Below are positions 25,463-35,800 of a stretch of DNA of 64,000 nt, piece by piece. The notes under the pieces were generated by a model. The model had not been told where the DNA came from, did not search any database, and worked only from the letters and a program-made list of their open reading frames with translations. Numbering within the stretch: position 1 is the first letter of the stretch; every line of letters begins with the position of its first letter. Origin of the DNA: Thermophilibacter provencensis. GTDB taxonomy: Bacteria; Actinomycetota; Coriobacteriia; Coriobacteriales; Atopobiaceae. Where the stretch lies: contig NZ_JAUDEA010000003.1 in the NCBI RefSeq assembly GCF_030372065.1, forward strand, positions 1-64,000, given 5' to 3'. A program made the translations under genes and the position numbers.

Positions 25463-26827
25463 ATGGACATCACACCGCAGGAAGTGGCCGAGACCCTCTC
25501 GATGGTCTCCGAGCAGAACCTCGACCTCCGCACCATCACGATGGGCATCTCGCTCGCCGGCTGCGCTGACGAGGACATGGGCCGCATGTGCGACAAGGTC
25601 TACGACCGCATCACGCGCACGGCAGAGCACCTCGTCGAGACCGCCGACGACCTCCAGAGCGAGTACGGCATCCCCATCGCCAACAAGCGCGTCTCCGTGA
25701 CGCCGATCGCCCAGATTGCCGCCGGCTGCCCGGACGAGGACCTCTCCCCGCTCGCGCACGCCATGGATCGCGCGGCCGAGACCCTGGGCATCGACTTCAT
25801 GGGCGGCTTCTCCGCGCTCGTCCAAAAGGGCATGGGCGCCACGGACCGCAAGCTCATCGCGAGCGTGCCCGAGGCCCTGGCCACGACCGAGCGCGTGTGC
25901 TCGTCGCTCAACATTGCCTCAACCCGCGCCGGCATCAACATGGACGCCGTGCTGCTCTCCGCCGAGACCATCCTCGAGTGCGCGCGCCGCACCGTGGACA
26001 TTGACTGCTACGGCGCCGCCAAGTTCGTGGTGTTTGCCAACATGGTCGAGGACTCGCCGTTCATGGCGGGCGCCGTCCACGGCACCGGCGAGGCCGACGC
26101 CGTCATCAACGTGGGCGTCTCCGGCCCCGGCGTCATGGCCGCGGCGCTCTCCGAGCTGCCTGAGTCCGCGAGCCTCATGGACGTGGCCGAGAAGATCAAG
26201 CAGACCGCCTTCAAGATCACGCGCGCCGGCGAGCTCATGAGCCGCGAGGCGAGCCGCCGCCTGGGCGTGGAGAAGGGCATCGTGGACCTCTCGCTGGCCC
26301 CGACGCCCGCCGCGGGCGACTCCGTTGCCCAGATCCTCGAGACCATCGGCGTGGGCGAGTGCGGCGGCCCCGGCACCACCTGCGCGCTCGCGCTGCTCAA
26401 CGACGCCGTCAAGAAGGGCGGCGTCATGGCGTCGAGCTCCGTGGGCGGCCTCTCCGGCGCCTTCATCCCCGTCTCCGAGGACGCCGGCATGATCCGCGCC
26501 GCCGTCGACGGCGCGCTCAGCCTGGAGAAGCTCGAGGCCATGACCTGCGTGTGCTCCGTGGGCCTGGACATGATCGCCGTTCCCGGCGACACCTCCGTGG
26601 AGACCATCGCCGGCATCATCGCCGACGAGATGGCCATCGGCGTCATCAACACCAAGACCACGGCCGTGCGCCTCATCCCCGCCATCGGGCGCAAGGAGGG
26701 CGACATGCTCGAGTTTGGCGGCCTCTTCGGCTCCGCGCCGGTCATGCCCGTCAACCAGTTCGCGGGCTCGGTCTTCGCGCACCGCGGCGGCCGCTTCCCC
26801 GCGCCGCTCAACTCGCTCAAGAACTAG
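25463..26827 (+). CDS. DUF711 / UPF0210 (PFL) family protein
   Basis: 454 residues, the usual family length. The start at 25463 follows AGAAAGGCGCCC and yields the family N-terminus ([27 protein letters not shown]). The family is conserved in anaerobic Firmicutes, Actinobacteria and archaea and has structural kinship to pyruvate formate-lyase-like barrels, but its reaction is unknown. The usual upstream partner, a small ACT-domain UPF0237 protein, is not next to it here. It is preceded by hairpin F3 and followed by a terminator-like hairpin and element E2, so it is transcribed alone. Confidence 0.88.
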   Translation: MDITPQEVAETLSMVSEQNLDLRTITMGISLAGCADEDMGRMCDKVYDRITRTAEHLVETADDLQSEYGIPIANKRVSVTPIAQIAAGCPDEDLSPLAHAMDRAAETLGIDFMGGFSALVQKGMGATDRKLIASVPEALATTERVCSSLNIASTRAGINMDAVLLSAETILECARRTVDIDCYGAAKFVVFANMVEDSPFMAGAVHGTGEADAVINVGVSGPGVMAAALSELPESASLMDVAEKIKQTAFKITRAGELMSREASRRLGVEKGIVDLSLAPTPAAGDSVAQILETIGVGECGGPGTTCALALLNDAVKKGGVMASSSVGGLSGAFIPVSEDAGMIRAAVDGALSLEKLEAMTCVCSVGLDMIAVPGDTSVETIAGIIADEMAIGVINTKTTAVRLIPAIGRKEGDMLEFGGLFGSAPVMPVNQFAGSVFAHRGGRFPAPLNSLKN

Positions 26828-26850
26828 CGAGAAGCTCCCTTCACACAAAT

Positions 26851-26896
26851 CGGGCGCCGAGAAGGACCACGCACCGCAGGTTCTTCTCGGCGCCCG
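26851..26896 (+). terminator. Hairpin after the DUF711 gene
   Basis: An 18-bp stem, CGGGCGCCGAGAAGGACC against GGTTCTTCTCGGCGCCCG, 17 of 18 paired. No long T run follows. The stem contains GAGAAG/CTTCTC like other terminators in this window. Confidence 0.55.
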
Positions 26897-26924
26897 ACGT
26901 CCTTCTCGCCCCCAAGCGCCCCAC

Positions 26925-27021
26925 AAACCTGGCAGGTAGTTTCACTTCAAAAAATATTATATCCTACTAACTTGTCAAGTTATCCTAAAACTAGTGGTAG
27001 ATACCACTACCTGCTAGGCTT
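26925..27021. repeat. AT-rich inverted-repeat element E2
   Basis: 97 bp with ends AAACCTGGCAGGTAGT and ACTACCTGCTAGGCTT and an AT-rich core. Core contains AACTTG-T-CAAGTT and AGTGGTA-GA-TACCACT small palindromes. It lies 46 bases beyond the stop codon of the minus-strand gene at 27068. Confidence 0.8.
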
Positions 27022-27067
27022 CTGGCTACGGGGAGCAAGCGGGCGCCAACGGGGTGCAGCCGAGGGG

Positions 27068-28186
27068 CTACTTCTGGGGCATCAGCAGCATGTAGAGCTT
27101 GTGGCGGCGGAGCTCCTGGAGCGGTGTTGCCTCGGGCAGCTCGACGTCCAGAACGTGGGCGAGCTGTCTGGCAAGAAGGGCCAGCCTTGGCAGCGATTTT
27201 GCCACCTGCGACGTCACCCTGAACACGCGATGCCCCGCCGACGTGAGGATATTTGCGCGCATGGCATCCTTGCTGAGCTGGCCTCCTCCACGGTCCGTGT
27301 GAAACTCGGCACTGTCATATTCGAGCGCGACCCCTTGCTCCGCCCAGAGAAAATCCGGCGTCACGGCATCGCGATCCGAGAGCGCCTCCCGAAGGTGCCG
27401 CACGTCGACCGCCTGGTTGAGGCGCGGCCTCTCGAGCCCAAAGCCACCAAAGTCGACGGGCAGCGAGAGCATGAGCGCAAGAGCGGTCTCCATGGGAGAG
27501 GCAGACCCCTCGAGCATGAGCTCCCCCACTCGTCGCGCGCGGCGCGTGCCCTGGGACTTCCCGACCTCGGCGATGACTCGCCCGAGACTGCGGGCGTCCA
27601 TGAGCCGGGGAGCGTGGTACGCCGCCTTTCCGGACCCGACCCCAAGTCGGTATGTGCCGGAGAACTCGCAGGCCACAACCGTTGCGGCAACAAGGCGCCG
27701 AATGCGCTCCCACTCCAGGGGATGGTCGATCACCGGCTTCACCGACTTCTCGACGGACGCCACGAGCTCTGCCTCCGCGCGCACGGCGGCGGCGTGCGCG
27801 TCAAGAAGCGAGTCGAGCTTCCCCTGGGCAGAACACAGCTGGACGATGATGAGCTCCGGACCGCTGACAAGCAGGCTGTCGGCAACGCGCAGGAGGGATT
27901 CCCGCGGGACCACGCCTCCCCACACGTGAAAGCGCGCCTCATCGCCGCTGCTGCGAGGCGTTTGCGCAGGTACCAGGAGGTCAACGGGACGAGCGACAAG
28001 ACCAAGCCCGGCAAGGGTCTCCGCAACGCGAGCCGCCCTGAAGGCGCGCTGGCCAGAGACGCACGCACCTCGAGAAAGGCGCCAGGCATCCTGAGGAAAG
28101 CGCGAGACCCGCGGGTTCTTCTCGGCACGCGAGAAAAGCAGGCGGATTGCGTCGCAGGCGGAATCATGACTCACGACGGCGTACAT
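27068..28186 (-). CDS. Protein of unknown function with restriction-endonuclease-like C-terminus
   Basis: 372 residues from the ATG at 28186, which has GAGAGGGG upstream; earlier in-frame starts fall inside element E3. The C-terminal region has PDFLWAEQGVALEYDSAEFH followed by a lysine (QLSKDAMRANILTSAGHRVFRVT). This resembles the D-ExD-K arrangement and the following beta strand of DUF559/Vsr-like PD-(D/E)XK nucleases. The N-terminal half matches nothing I know. Similar proteins are often found in Coriobacteriia and Actinobacteria as orphan genes. It is bracketed by two E elements, each within about 90 bases. Whether it is a nuclease is an inference from the motif only. Confidence 0.6.
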   Translation of the reverse strand: MYAVVSHDSACDAIRLLFSRAEKNPRVSRFPQDAWRLSRGACVSGQRAFRAARVAETLAGLGLVARPVDLLVPAQTPRSSGDEARFHVWGGVVPRESLLRVADSLLVSGPELIIVQLCSAQGKLDSLLDAHAAAVRAEAELVASVEKSVKPVIDHPLEWERIRRLVAATVVACEFSGTYRLGVGSGKAAYHAPRLMDARSLGRVIAEVGKSQGTRRARRVGELMLEGSASPMETALALMLSLPVDFGGFGLERPRLNQAVDVRHLREALSDRDAVTPDFLWAEQGVALEYDSAEFHTDRGGGQLSKDAMRANILTSAGHRVFRVTSQVAKSLPRLALLARQLAHVLDVELPEATPLQELRRHKLYMLLMPQK

Positions 28187-28271
28187 GGCAGCCCCTCTCG
28201 ACGCGGCAGAGCTGCGGGCGCAAGACGATGCCGGGCACCATGGGGCACCGTTGGCTCCGCCGCCTGCCCGC

Positions 28272-28368
28272 AAACCTAGCAGGTAGTTATTCTCTACAAA
28301 ATATCTTAACTCAATGAGGTTTTGACTTAACTTAATAATTGTTGTAGATACCACTAGCTGCTAGGTAT
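28272..28368. repeat. AT-rich inverted-repeat element E3
   Basis: 97 bp with ends AAACCTAGCAGGTAGT and ACTAGCTGCTAGGTAT. An inner pairing CTACAA / TTGTAG encloses an AT-rich centre. Its right part GTAGATACCACTA is shared with E2. It occupies the space between the murB stop and the start of the 27068-28186 gene and probably contains that gene's promoter. Confidence 0.8.
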
Positions 28369-28406
28369 TCCGGTGAGAGGCGCCACTTGAGGGCGAGAAG
28401 GGCGCG

Positions 28407-29330
28407 CTAGCCCAGGAAGCGCACCTCGGGCTCGAGGCGCACGCCAAACTGGCGCTCCACCTCGTCCTGGACGTGCTCGATCACGGCGTGGACGTCCGCC
28501 GCCGTGGCACCGCCGACGTTCACCACAAAGCCGGCGTGCTTCCTCGACACGGCAGCTCCGCCAACCTGAAACCCCTGGAGGTCTGCGTCCATGATGAGCT
28601 TGCCGGCAAAGTGACCCTCCGGCCGCTTGAACGTGGACCCGGCGCTCGGCAGCTCGAGCGGCTGCTTCTCCTCGCGCTGGCGCGTGAGGTCGTCCATCGT
28701 GGCGCGAATCTTCTCGGGGTCGCCCTTCTCGAGGTCAAAGGTGGCAGAGAGCACCACAAGGCCGTCAGCGGCAACGCGGCTGCGGCGATATCCCAGGTCA
28801 AGCTCGTCCACGCCGAGCGTCTCCTGCGAGCCGTCCGGCATGAGCACGCGCACGCACTTGAGCGCGTCGGCAACGCACCCGCCATAGGCGCCGGCATTCA
28901 TGAAGCACGCGCCCCCCACCGAGCCCGGAATCCCGCACGCAAACTCAAGTCCAGAGAGTCCGAGCTCACAGGCCATCTCGGATGCCTCACGCAGGTCAAC
29001 GCCAGCCTGGCACGTCATCTCCGTGCCGTCCACGGCAACGCCCATCAGGCCGTCGCCCACCGCAACGATCACGCCACGGAAGCCCTCGTCGGAGACGAGC
29101 AGGTCGGACCCGCGACCCAGCACAAAGCGCGCCACGCCGGCCTCGTCGCAGGCAAGGAGCACCTCGCGCACCTCGTCAAAGTCCTCGGGAATCACGTAGA
29201 GGTCCGCCGGCCCGCCCACCTTGAACGTGGTGTGCTCGCTCATGGGCTCGTCAACGAGGACGTTTCCCTCTCCGACGATGGCGCGCAGGCGCCACTCCAG
29301 GGGCTCTCGGGCGTTGTCGCTCTCGGACAT
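28407..29330 (-). CDS. murB: UDP-N-acetylenolpyruvoylglucosamine reductase MurB
   Basis: 307 residues from the ATG at 29330 (AAAGG upstream). MurB reduces UDP-GlcNAc-enolpyruvate to UDP-MurNAc with NADPH and FAD, the second step of peptidoglycan precursor synthesis. FAD-binding segments are visible: EHTTFKVGGPADLYV near residue 31, LGRGSDLLVSDEGFRGVIV, and GIPGSVGGACFMNAGAYGG with the conserved loop. The C-terminal substrate domain has PSAGSTFKRPEGHFAGKLI, including the catalytic serine, and ends with EVRFLG. The type (no Tyr loop) fits the Gram-positive class. It diverges from the FMN-riboswitch/ribU transcript; TATACT on the minus strand near 29363-29368 may be its -10 box. Confidence 0.96.
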   Translation of the reverse strand: MSESDNAREPLEWRLRAIVGEGNVLVDEPMSEHTTFKVGGPADLYVIPEDFDEVREVLLACDEAGVARFVLGRGSDLLVSDEGFRGVIVAVGDGLMGVAVDGTEMTCQAGVDLREASEMACELGLSGLEFACGIPGSVGGACFMNAGAYGGCVADALKCVRVLMPDGSQETLGVDELDLGYRRSRVAADGLVVLSATFDLEKGDPEKIRATMDDLTRQREEKQPLELPSAGSTFKRPEGHFAGKLIMDADLQGFQVGGAAVSRKHAGFVVNVGGATAADVHAVIEHVQDEVERQFGVRLEPEVRFLG

Positions 29331-29410
29331 GTTGGCCTTTCGACGGGTTTGGGGTCGCATCCAGTATACGCGGTTCTTCTCATCAGAAAGTGATACGCTA
29401 CAGGGGTCAG

Positions 29411-29545
29411 TTTCAGGGCGGGGTGAAAGTCCCCACTGGCGGTGACGGGCGGCCGCGTGCCATGCCCCCAGTCCGCGACCCGCTGAAAAGGCGGCTGACC
29501 CGGTGAGACTCCGGGACCAACGGTCACAGTCCGGACGGAAGAAAC
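29411..29545 (+). promoter_or_regulatory. FMN riboswitch (RFN element)
   Basis: The conserved RFN blocks appear in order: TTCAGGGCGGGGTGAAAGTC, CCCACTGGCGGT, AGTCCGCGACCC, then GACCCGGTGAGACTCCGGG and CACAGTCCGGACGGAAGA. It ends 10 bases before the ribU start with ACGGAGG as ribosome binding site. The ending so close to the start suggests control of translation initiation (sequestering of the ribosome site) by FMN. No terminator is seen between aptamer and gene. Confidence 0.95.
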
Positions 29546-29555
29546 GGAGGCCATC

Positions 29556-30137
29556 ATGGCTGCTTCCACGCACACGCACGTCTCGCACGACACCCACTCC
29601 ACCACCGCGGGCGGCACCTGGTCAACGCGACGCATCGCCACGACGGCGCTCTTCTGCGCGCTGGCGTTTGTCCTCACCTTTGTGGAGATCCCCATCTTCC
29701 CGCCCGCGCCGTGGCTCATGTACGACCCGTCGGGCATCGTAGCGTTTGTCGCCGCGCTCGTCTTTGGCCCGAGCACCGGCGCCATCGTGACGATTCTCCC
29801 CTGGGTTCTCAAGACCCTGTTTAGCTTCAACCCATGGGGCCACGTCATGGCCATCGTCGCGGGCGTGGCGCTGTGCGTGCCCGCCACCCTCATCGCGCGC
29901 CGCGTGAGCGGAACACGCGGGCTGGTGGCCGGCATGGTCGCGGGCGCCGTCATCGCACTCGCCGCATGCATCGTGGGCAACATCATCGTGACGCCGCTCT
30001 ACACCGCCATCTCCACGGCCGACGTCATCGCGATGATCGTGCCGATCCTGCTGCCCTTCAACGCGCTCAAGATCGTCATCAACTGCGTGGTGACGGCGCT
30101 CATCCAGAAGCCCATCGCGCAGATCGTCTCCAAGTAG
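29556..30137 (+). CDS. ribU: Riboflavin ECF transporter S component RibU
   Basis: 193 residues with six hydrophobic segments. The first helix carries the S-component ALFCALAFVLTFVEIP motif, followed by PWLMYDPSGIVAFVAALVFGPSTG, typical of RibU. It binds riboflavin at the membrane and docks on the EcfT/EcfA energy module. The FMN riboswitch directly upstream supports riboflavin as the substrate. Energy-module genes follow at once, so this operon encodes a complete transporter. Confidence 0.93.
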   Translation: MAASTHTHVSHDTHSTTAGGTWSTRRIATTALFCALAFVLTFVEIPIFPPAPWLMYDPSGIVAFVAALVFGPSTGAIVTILPWVLKTLFSFNPWGHVMAIVAGVALCVPATLIARRVSGTRGLVAGMVAGAVIALAACIVGNIIVTPLYTAISTADVIAMIVPILLPFNALKIVINCVVTALIQKPIAQIVSK

Positions 30138-30153
30138 GGCGGCCGAGAAGAAC

Positions 30154-31944
30154 GTGAGGTCGCAGGTCAGGGCTCAGGTGCCGGTACGACTCTCACACGT
30201 GACCCTCGTCTACGACGGGGGCGTGCGTGCGCTCGACAACGTCTCCCTCGAGGTGGCGCGCGGCGAGCGGGTCTGCGTGCTCGGCGCCAACGGCTCCGGC
30301 AAGTCAACGCTCGCCTCGGTGATCTGCGGGCTGCTCGCGCCCGACGAGGGCGAGGTCGAGCTCGTAGGCGAGCGCGTGTGCGCAGACGGCACGCCGGACC
30401 TCGTGGCCTATCGGCGCGCGCGGCGCTCGCTCGGTCTGGTGTTCCAGAACCCGGACGACCAGATCGTCACGAGCGTCGTTGAGGACGACGTTGCCTTTGG
30501 CCCGGAGAACCTCGGGCTGCCACGCGAGGAGATCGCCACGCGCGTGACCCGTGAGCTGCACCGCGTTGCCATGGATGACTACGCTAAGGCAGATCCGTCG
30601 CGTCTTTCCGGCGGGCAGCGCCAGCGCGTGACCATCGCCGGCGCCCTTGCCATGGAGCCGCAGGTGCTCGTGCTCGACGAGCCCGGCTCCCTTCTCGACG
30701 TGCGCGGGCGCGCGGCGATTCTGCGCGTGATGGGCCGCCTCGCCGCAGCCGGCACCACCCTCGTCCACGTGACGCACTTCATGGAGGAGGCGCTCGAGGC
30801 GAGCCGCGTCATCGTGATGGACCGGGGGCGCGTCGTGCTCGAGGGCACGCCCGACGAGGTCTTCTCACACGGCGATCTGCTCTTGGGCCTGGGCCTCGAG
30901 GTCCCCTTTGCCGCGCGCCTCTCGCGGCGCCTCGGCCTCCCCTGGACCTGCGACGAGCAGACCCTCGTCAACGAGTTGAGCGAGATAAGGGGGGCAGGTC
31001 CTTTTGCCTCGTCCGCCCCGCCGAGCGAGACGAGCGAGCCCGCCCCCCCTGCCTCGCCCCTCTTGCAGGTCGAGCACGTCTCGTTTGCGTACGATCGAGG
31101 CGGCAGGGCGCTCGACGACGTCTCCTTCAAGGTGGAGGCGGGCACCTCGACGGCCATCATCGGGCAGACCGGCTCGGGAAAGTCCACGCTGCTGCGGCTG
31201 ATCTGCGGGCTTGAGGCGCCGGACGAGGGCCGCATCCTCGTCAACGGCAACGACACCTTCTCCCGGCGCGGGCGCAGGGCGGCGCGGCGCGCCGTGGGAT
31301 ACGTGATGCAGCACCCGGAGCGCCAGCTCTTTGCCGAGACCGTCGAGAAGGACGTGGCGTTTGGCCCGCGCAACCTCAGGCTGCCGGCGGAGGAGGTCGA
31401 GCGCCGCGTCTCGCGCGCGCTTGAGATCGTGGGCCTCTCCGATAGGCGCGACGCCTCCCCCTTCAAGCTCTCCGGCGGACAGCGCCGACTCTGCGCCCTC
31501 GCCGGCATCCTTGCGATGGCGCCCAGGATCCTCGTGCTCGACGAGCCGACCGCGGGGCTTGACCCGCGGGGCCGCGCCATGCTGCGCGGCGTGCTCGCGC
31601 ACCTTCGCGAGCAGGGCATCACGCTCGTCCAGGTGACCCATTCGATGGAGGACGCCGCCCGCTGCGACCGCGTCATCGCGCTCGACCAGTCCCGGCTCGT
31701 TGCCATGGGCGGGCCCCGCGAGGTCTTCTCGAGAGCCAACGAAAGGCGCCTCTGCGAGAACGGCCTCGGCATCCCCCGCTCCCTGCGCGTAGCTCGCGAG
31801 CTGGAGCGACGCGGCTGGCCCGCGCTCGGGGACCCCCTCACCACCGACGAGCTCGTCACCTCGATCGAGGGCGCGTGCGCCGCCCAAGACTCGAGGGCGG
31901 CCTGCCCCCCTTTGAATCAGGAGAGGGAGCCCCGTGGCGCTTAG
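30154..31944 (+). CDS. Fused ECF transporter ATPase (EcfA1-EcfA2)
   Basis: 596 residues with two complete ABC ATPase domains in one chain. Domain 1 (about residues 9-235): Walker A GANGSGKST, signature LSGGQRQR, Walker B VLVLDEPGSLLD. Domain 2 (about 305-525): Walker A GQTGSGKST, signature LSGGQRRL, Walker B ILVLDEPTAGLD. In ECF systems EcfA1 and EcfA2 are usually separate; a fused pair is known in Actinobacteria. The start is GTG at 30154, where GAGAAGAAC is the only upstream purine run, so it could also be the GTG at 30178. The end overlaps ecfT by 11 bases. Confidence 0.92.
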   Translation: MRSQVRAQVPVRLSHVTLVYDGGVRALDNVSLEVARGERVCVLGANGSGKSTLASVICGLLAPDEGEVELVGERVCADGTPDLVAYRRARRSLGLVFQNPDDQIVTSVVEDDVAFGPENLGLPREEIATRVTRELHRVAMDDYAKADPSRLSGGQRQRVTIAGALAMEPQVLVLDEPGSLLDVRGRAAILRVMGRLAAAGTTLVHVTHFMEEALEASRVIVMDRGRVVLEGTPDEVFSHGDLLLGLGLEVPFAARLSRRLGLPWTCDEQTLVNELSEIRGAGPFASSAPPSETSEPAPPASPLLQVEHVSFAYDRGGRALDDVSFKVEAGTSTAIIGQTGSGKSTLLRLICGLEAPDEGRILVNGNDTFSRRGRRAARRAVGYVMQHPERQLFAETVEKDVAFGPRNLRLPAEEVERRVSRALEIVGLSDRRDASPFKLSGGQRRLCALAGILAMAPRILVLDEPTAGLDPRGRAMLRGVLAHLREQGITLVQVTHSMEDAARCDRVIALDQSRLVAMGGPREVFSRANERRLCENGLGIPRSLRVARELERRGWPALGDPLTTDELVTSIEGACAAQDSRAACPPLNQEREPRGA

Positions 31945-32728
31945 GATCTCAGTGGGCCAGTACGTGGCCGCCCGCTCCCCCATCCACGGGCTCGACGCCC
32001 GCGTCAAGCTCGTCTGCGTGCTCGCGACGCTCGTTGCCGTCTTCTGCGTCTCCAACCTCGCGCAGCTCGCGCTCGCGGCGGCCTTCGTCCTCGCGGCGCT
32101 GCTCCTCTCGCGCGTGCCCGCGGATCGGGTGCTCGCGTCCGTGCGCCCGCTCATGGTGTTTCTCGCCGTGCTCTCGCTCTTCAACCTTTTCTTTGTGAGG
32201 ACGGGCGACGTCGTGGCAACGCTGGGGCCGCTCTCCGTCACGTCGGGCGGCGTGCTCGCCGCGGCCCTCTACACGGCCCGCTTTGCCCTCGCGCTCGTCA
32301 TGGGCTCGCTCATCATGCTCACCACCACGCCCACCCAGCTCTCCGACGCCTTCGACCGCATGCTCTCCCCGCTCTCGCGCCTGGGCCTTCCCGGCCACCA
32401 GATCGCGATGGTCTTCTCGCTCATGATGCGCTTCATTCCCACCCTTGCCGACGAGGCAACCGCCATCATCGACGCCCAGTCGCTGCGCGGGGGTGCCTTC
32501 GACGAGGGCGGCCCCGTCCAGCGCGTGCGCTCGGTCGCGCCCGTTGTGGTGGCGCTTCTCGCTAGCGGGCTGCGCCACGCCGACGGCCTCTCCCGCGCGC
32601 TCGACGCTCGCTGCTACGAGGGCGGAGAGGGGCGCACCCACTTCCACGAGCAGCGCCTTGGAATCAGAGACGCCATCGCGGCGCTTGCGACCTTGGCGTT
32701 TGTCACCGCGCTCGTCGCACTTGCCTAA
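31934..32728 (+). CDS. ecfT: ECF transporter transmembrane protein EcfT
   Basis: 264 residues, GTG start after GAGAGGGAGCCCC, overlapping the ATPase gene. Membrane helices in the first 130 residues, then the coupling segments with the two ARG-type motifs: DAQSLRGGAF and ALDARCYEGG, which contact the ATPases. It completes the RibU module; being in the FMN-controlled operon, the general energy unit may be limiting for other S components of the cell as well. Confidence 0.92.
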   Translation: MALRISVGQYVAARSPIHGLDARVKLVCVLATLVAVFCVSNLAQLALAAAFVLAALLLSRVPADRVLASVRPLMVFLAVLSLFNLFFVRTGDVVATLGPLSVTSGGVLAAALYTARFALALVMGSLIMLTTTPTQLSDAFDRMLSPLSRLGLPGHQIAMVFSLMMRFIPTLADEATAIIDAQSLRGGAFDEGGPVQRVRSVAPVVVALLASGLRHADGLSRALDARCYEGGEGRTHFHEQRLGIRDAIAALATLAFVTALVALA

Positions 32729-32813
32729 ACGGCGCCCGCTCCCTCCCGCACGGCTTTTGCCGTAAAATAGTGAGCTACGAACAACTCCTTGAGTACCCAG
32801 GAGGTAGCAGCGC

Positions 32814-35800
32814 ATGGTCTCTCGTATCTACGTGGAGAAGAAGCCCGGATTTGACGGCGAGGCGCAGTCGCTCGAGCGCGAGCTCAAGACGCTCCTCGGC
32901 ATCGACGCCCTCGACAACCTGCGACTCATTAACCGCTACGACGTGGAGGGCATCACGCCCGAGCTCTTTGAGAGCTGCGTGCCCACGGTCTTCTCGGAGC
33001 CGCAGACCGACGTGGCCACCACCGAGATGCCCGAGCCTGCGCCCGGCTCGACAGTCTTTGCCGTGGAGTTTCTCCCGGGGCAGTTTGACCAGCGCGCCGA
33101 TTCCGCGAGCGAGTGCATCCAGCTCATCAGCCAGGGCGAGCGCCCCATCGTGCGCTCCGCGAAGGTCTACGTGCTGGAGGGCGCCCTCAGCGACGCGGAC
33201 GTTGCGTCCATCAAGCACTACGTGATCAACCCCGTGGAGGCGCGCGAGGCCTCCCTCGAGCCGCGTGCCACGCTGCGCCAGGACTACCCCGAGCCCGCTG
33301 ACGTGGAGGTGCTCGACGGCTTCCTGGAGCTTGACTCCGCGCAGCTCCAGGCCTTTATCGACGAGCGCGGCCTTGCCATGGACCTCGCGGACATCACCTT
33401 CTGCCAGAGCTACTTTGCCGGTGAGGGCCGCGTGCCCACGATCACCGAGATCCGCATGATCGACACCTACTGGTCCGACCACTGCCGTCACACCACCTTT
33501 GGCACCGTCCTCACGGACGTCCAGATTGACGACGACGTGGTGCGCGCCGCCTTTGAGCGCTACCTCGAGATGCGCCGCGAGCTGGGCCGCGAGGAGAAGC
33601 CCGTCTGCCTCATGGACATGGGCACCATCGGCGCCAAGTACCTCAAGCACACCGGCCAGCTCAAGAACCTCGACGAGTCCGAGGAGATCAACGCCTGCAC
33701 CGTCAAGGTCAAGGTGGACGTCAACGGGCACGACGAGGACTGGCTCTTCCTCTTTAAGAACGAGACACACAACCACCCCACCGAGATCGAGCCCTTTGGC
33801 GGCGCGGCCACCTGCATTGGCGGCGCCATCCGCGACCCGCTCTCCGGCCGCAGCTACGTCTACCAGGCCATGCGCGTGACCGGCGCGGCCGACCCCACGG
33901 TCCCGGTGTCCGAGACCATGACGGGCAAGCTCCCGCAGCGCAAGCTCGTGACCACCGCCGCGGCGGGCTACTCCAGCTACGGCAACCAGATTGGCCTGGC
34001 CACCGGTCAGGTCAGCGAGCTCTACCACCCCGGCTACGTGGCCAAGCGCATGGAGATCGGCGCCGTGGTGGGCGCCACCCCAGCCTCCCACGTGCGCCGC
34101 GAGTGCCCGGCGCCCGGCGACAAGATCGTGCTTCTGGGCGGTCGCACCGGCCGCGACGGCATCGGCGGCGCCACCGGCTCCTCCAAGGCCCACAACGTCG
34201 AGTCCCTCGAGAAGGACGGCGCGGAGGTCCAGAAGGGCAACCCGCCCATCGAGCGCAAGCTCCAGCGCCTCTTCCGTCGCGAGGACGCCTGCCGCCTCAT
34301 CAAGCGCTGCAACGACTTTGGCGCGGGCGGCGTGAGCGTGGCCATCGGCGAGCTGGCCGACGGCCTGGACATCAACCTCGACCTCGTACCCAAGAAGTAC
34401 GAGGGCCTCGACGGCACCGAGCTCGCCATCTCCGAGTCCCAGGAGCGCATGGCCGTGGCGCTGGCGCCCGAGGACGTGGACGAGTTCATGCGCTACGCGC
34501 GCGAGGAGAACCTCGAGGCCACCGTCGTGGCAACCGTCACCGAGGAGCCCCGCCTGCGCATGAGCTGGCGCGGCGCCACGATCGTGGACGTGAGCCGCGA
34601 GTTCCTCTCCTCCAACGGCGCGCCCAAGGCGCAGGCCGTCCACGTGGAGGAGCAGGGCGAGTACGAGCGCACCTGGGCCGGCGATAGCGTTGCCGAGAAG
34701 ATGCGCGCGCTCGTGACCGACCTCAACGTGGCCTCCAACAAGGGCCTCTCCGAGCGCTTTGACTCCACCATCGGCGCCGCAACGGTGCTCATGCCCTTTG
34801 GCGGGCGCACGCAGCTCACGCCCACGATGGCGATGGTCGCCAAGCTCCCCGTGGACGGCGAGACCACCACGTGCTCCGGCATGGCATGGGGCTTCAACCC
34901 CTACCTCATGAGCGCCGACTGCTTCACGGGCGCGTACCTCTCCGTCGTTGAGTCCGTGAGCCGCATGGTTGCCGCGGGCTTTGAGCACGAGAACCTCTAC
35001 CTCACGTTCCAGGAGTACTTCGAGCGCCTGCGCACCGAGCCCGAGCGCTGGGGCAAGCCCACCGCCGCCCTTCTCGGCGCGCTCATGGCGCAGGTTGACC
35101 TGGGGATTGGCTCCATCGGCGGCAAGGACTCCATGTCCGGCAGCTTTGAGGACCTGGATGTGCCGCCCACGCTCGTCTCGTTTGCCACGGGCCTCGGCAC
35201 CGTGGGCCGCGTGACCTCGCCCGAGTTCAAGGGCGCCGGACACCGCGTGGCCGTCATCGTGCCGGACTACTCCGACAACGGGCTCATCCCGCTGCCCGAC
35301 GCGTTTCTCGCCACGCTCTCGCTGGTCGAGGGCATCGTTTCGCGCGGCGAGGCGCTTGCCATCTCCACGCCCGGCTACGGCGGCGCCGCCGAGGCCGCGT
35401 TCAAGATGTGCGTGGGCAACCGCGTGGGCCTGGAGCTCTCCGAGTCCTTTGGCGCGGACGCCCTCTTCTGCCCGTCCTACGGCAGCTTCCTCGTGGAGCT
35501 CACGGACGACGCGCAGATCCCCGAGATCCCCGCGGGCGTGACCGCCACGCTCTTTGGCACCACCACGGAGGCCTACGAGCTCTGCGTTGCCGGCGAGAAG
35601 ATCGACCTCGCCGAGCTTCAGGAGGCCTGGGAGGGCGCCATCGAGTCCGTCTTCCCGTACCGCGCCGAGGGCGAGACCGTGCGCGCCGTCTCCCTCGATC
35701 CCGAGCGCGCCGCTGCTGCCCGCCCGCACCCCGCGGTCCACGTTGCCCGCCCGCGCGTGGTCATCCCGGTCTTCCCGGGCACCAACTGCGAGTACGACAC

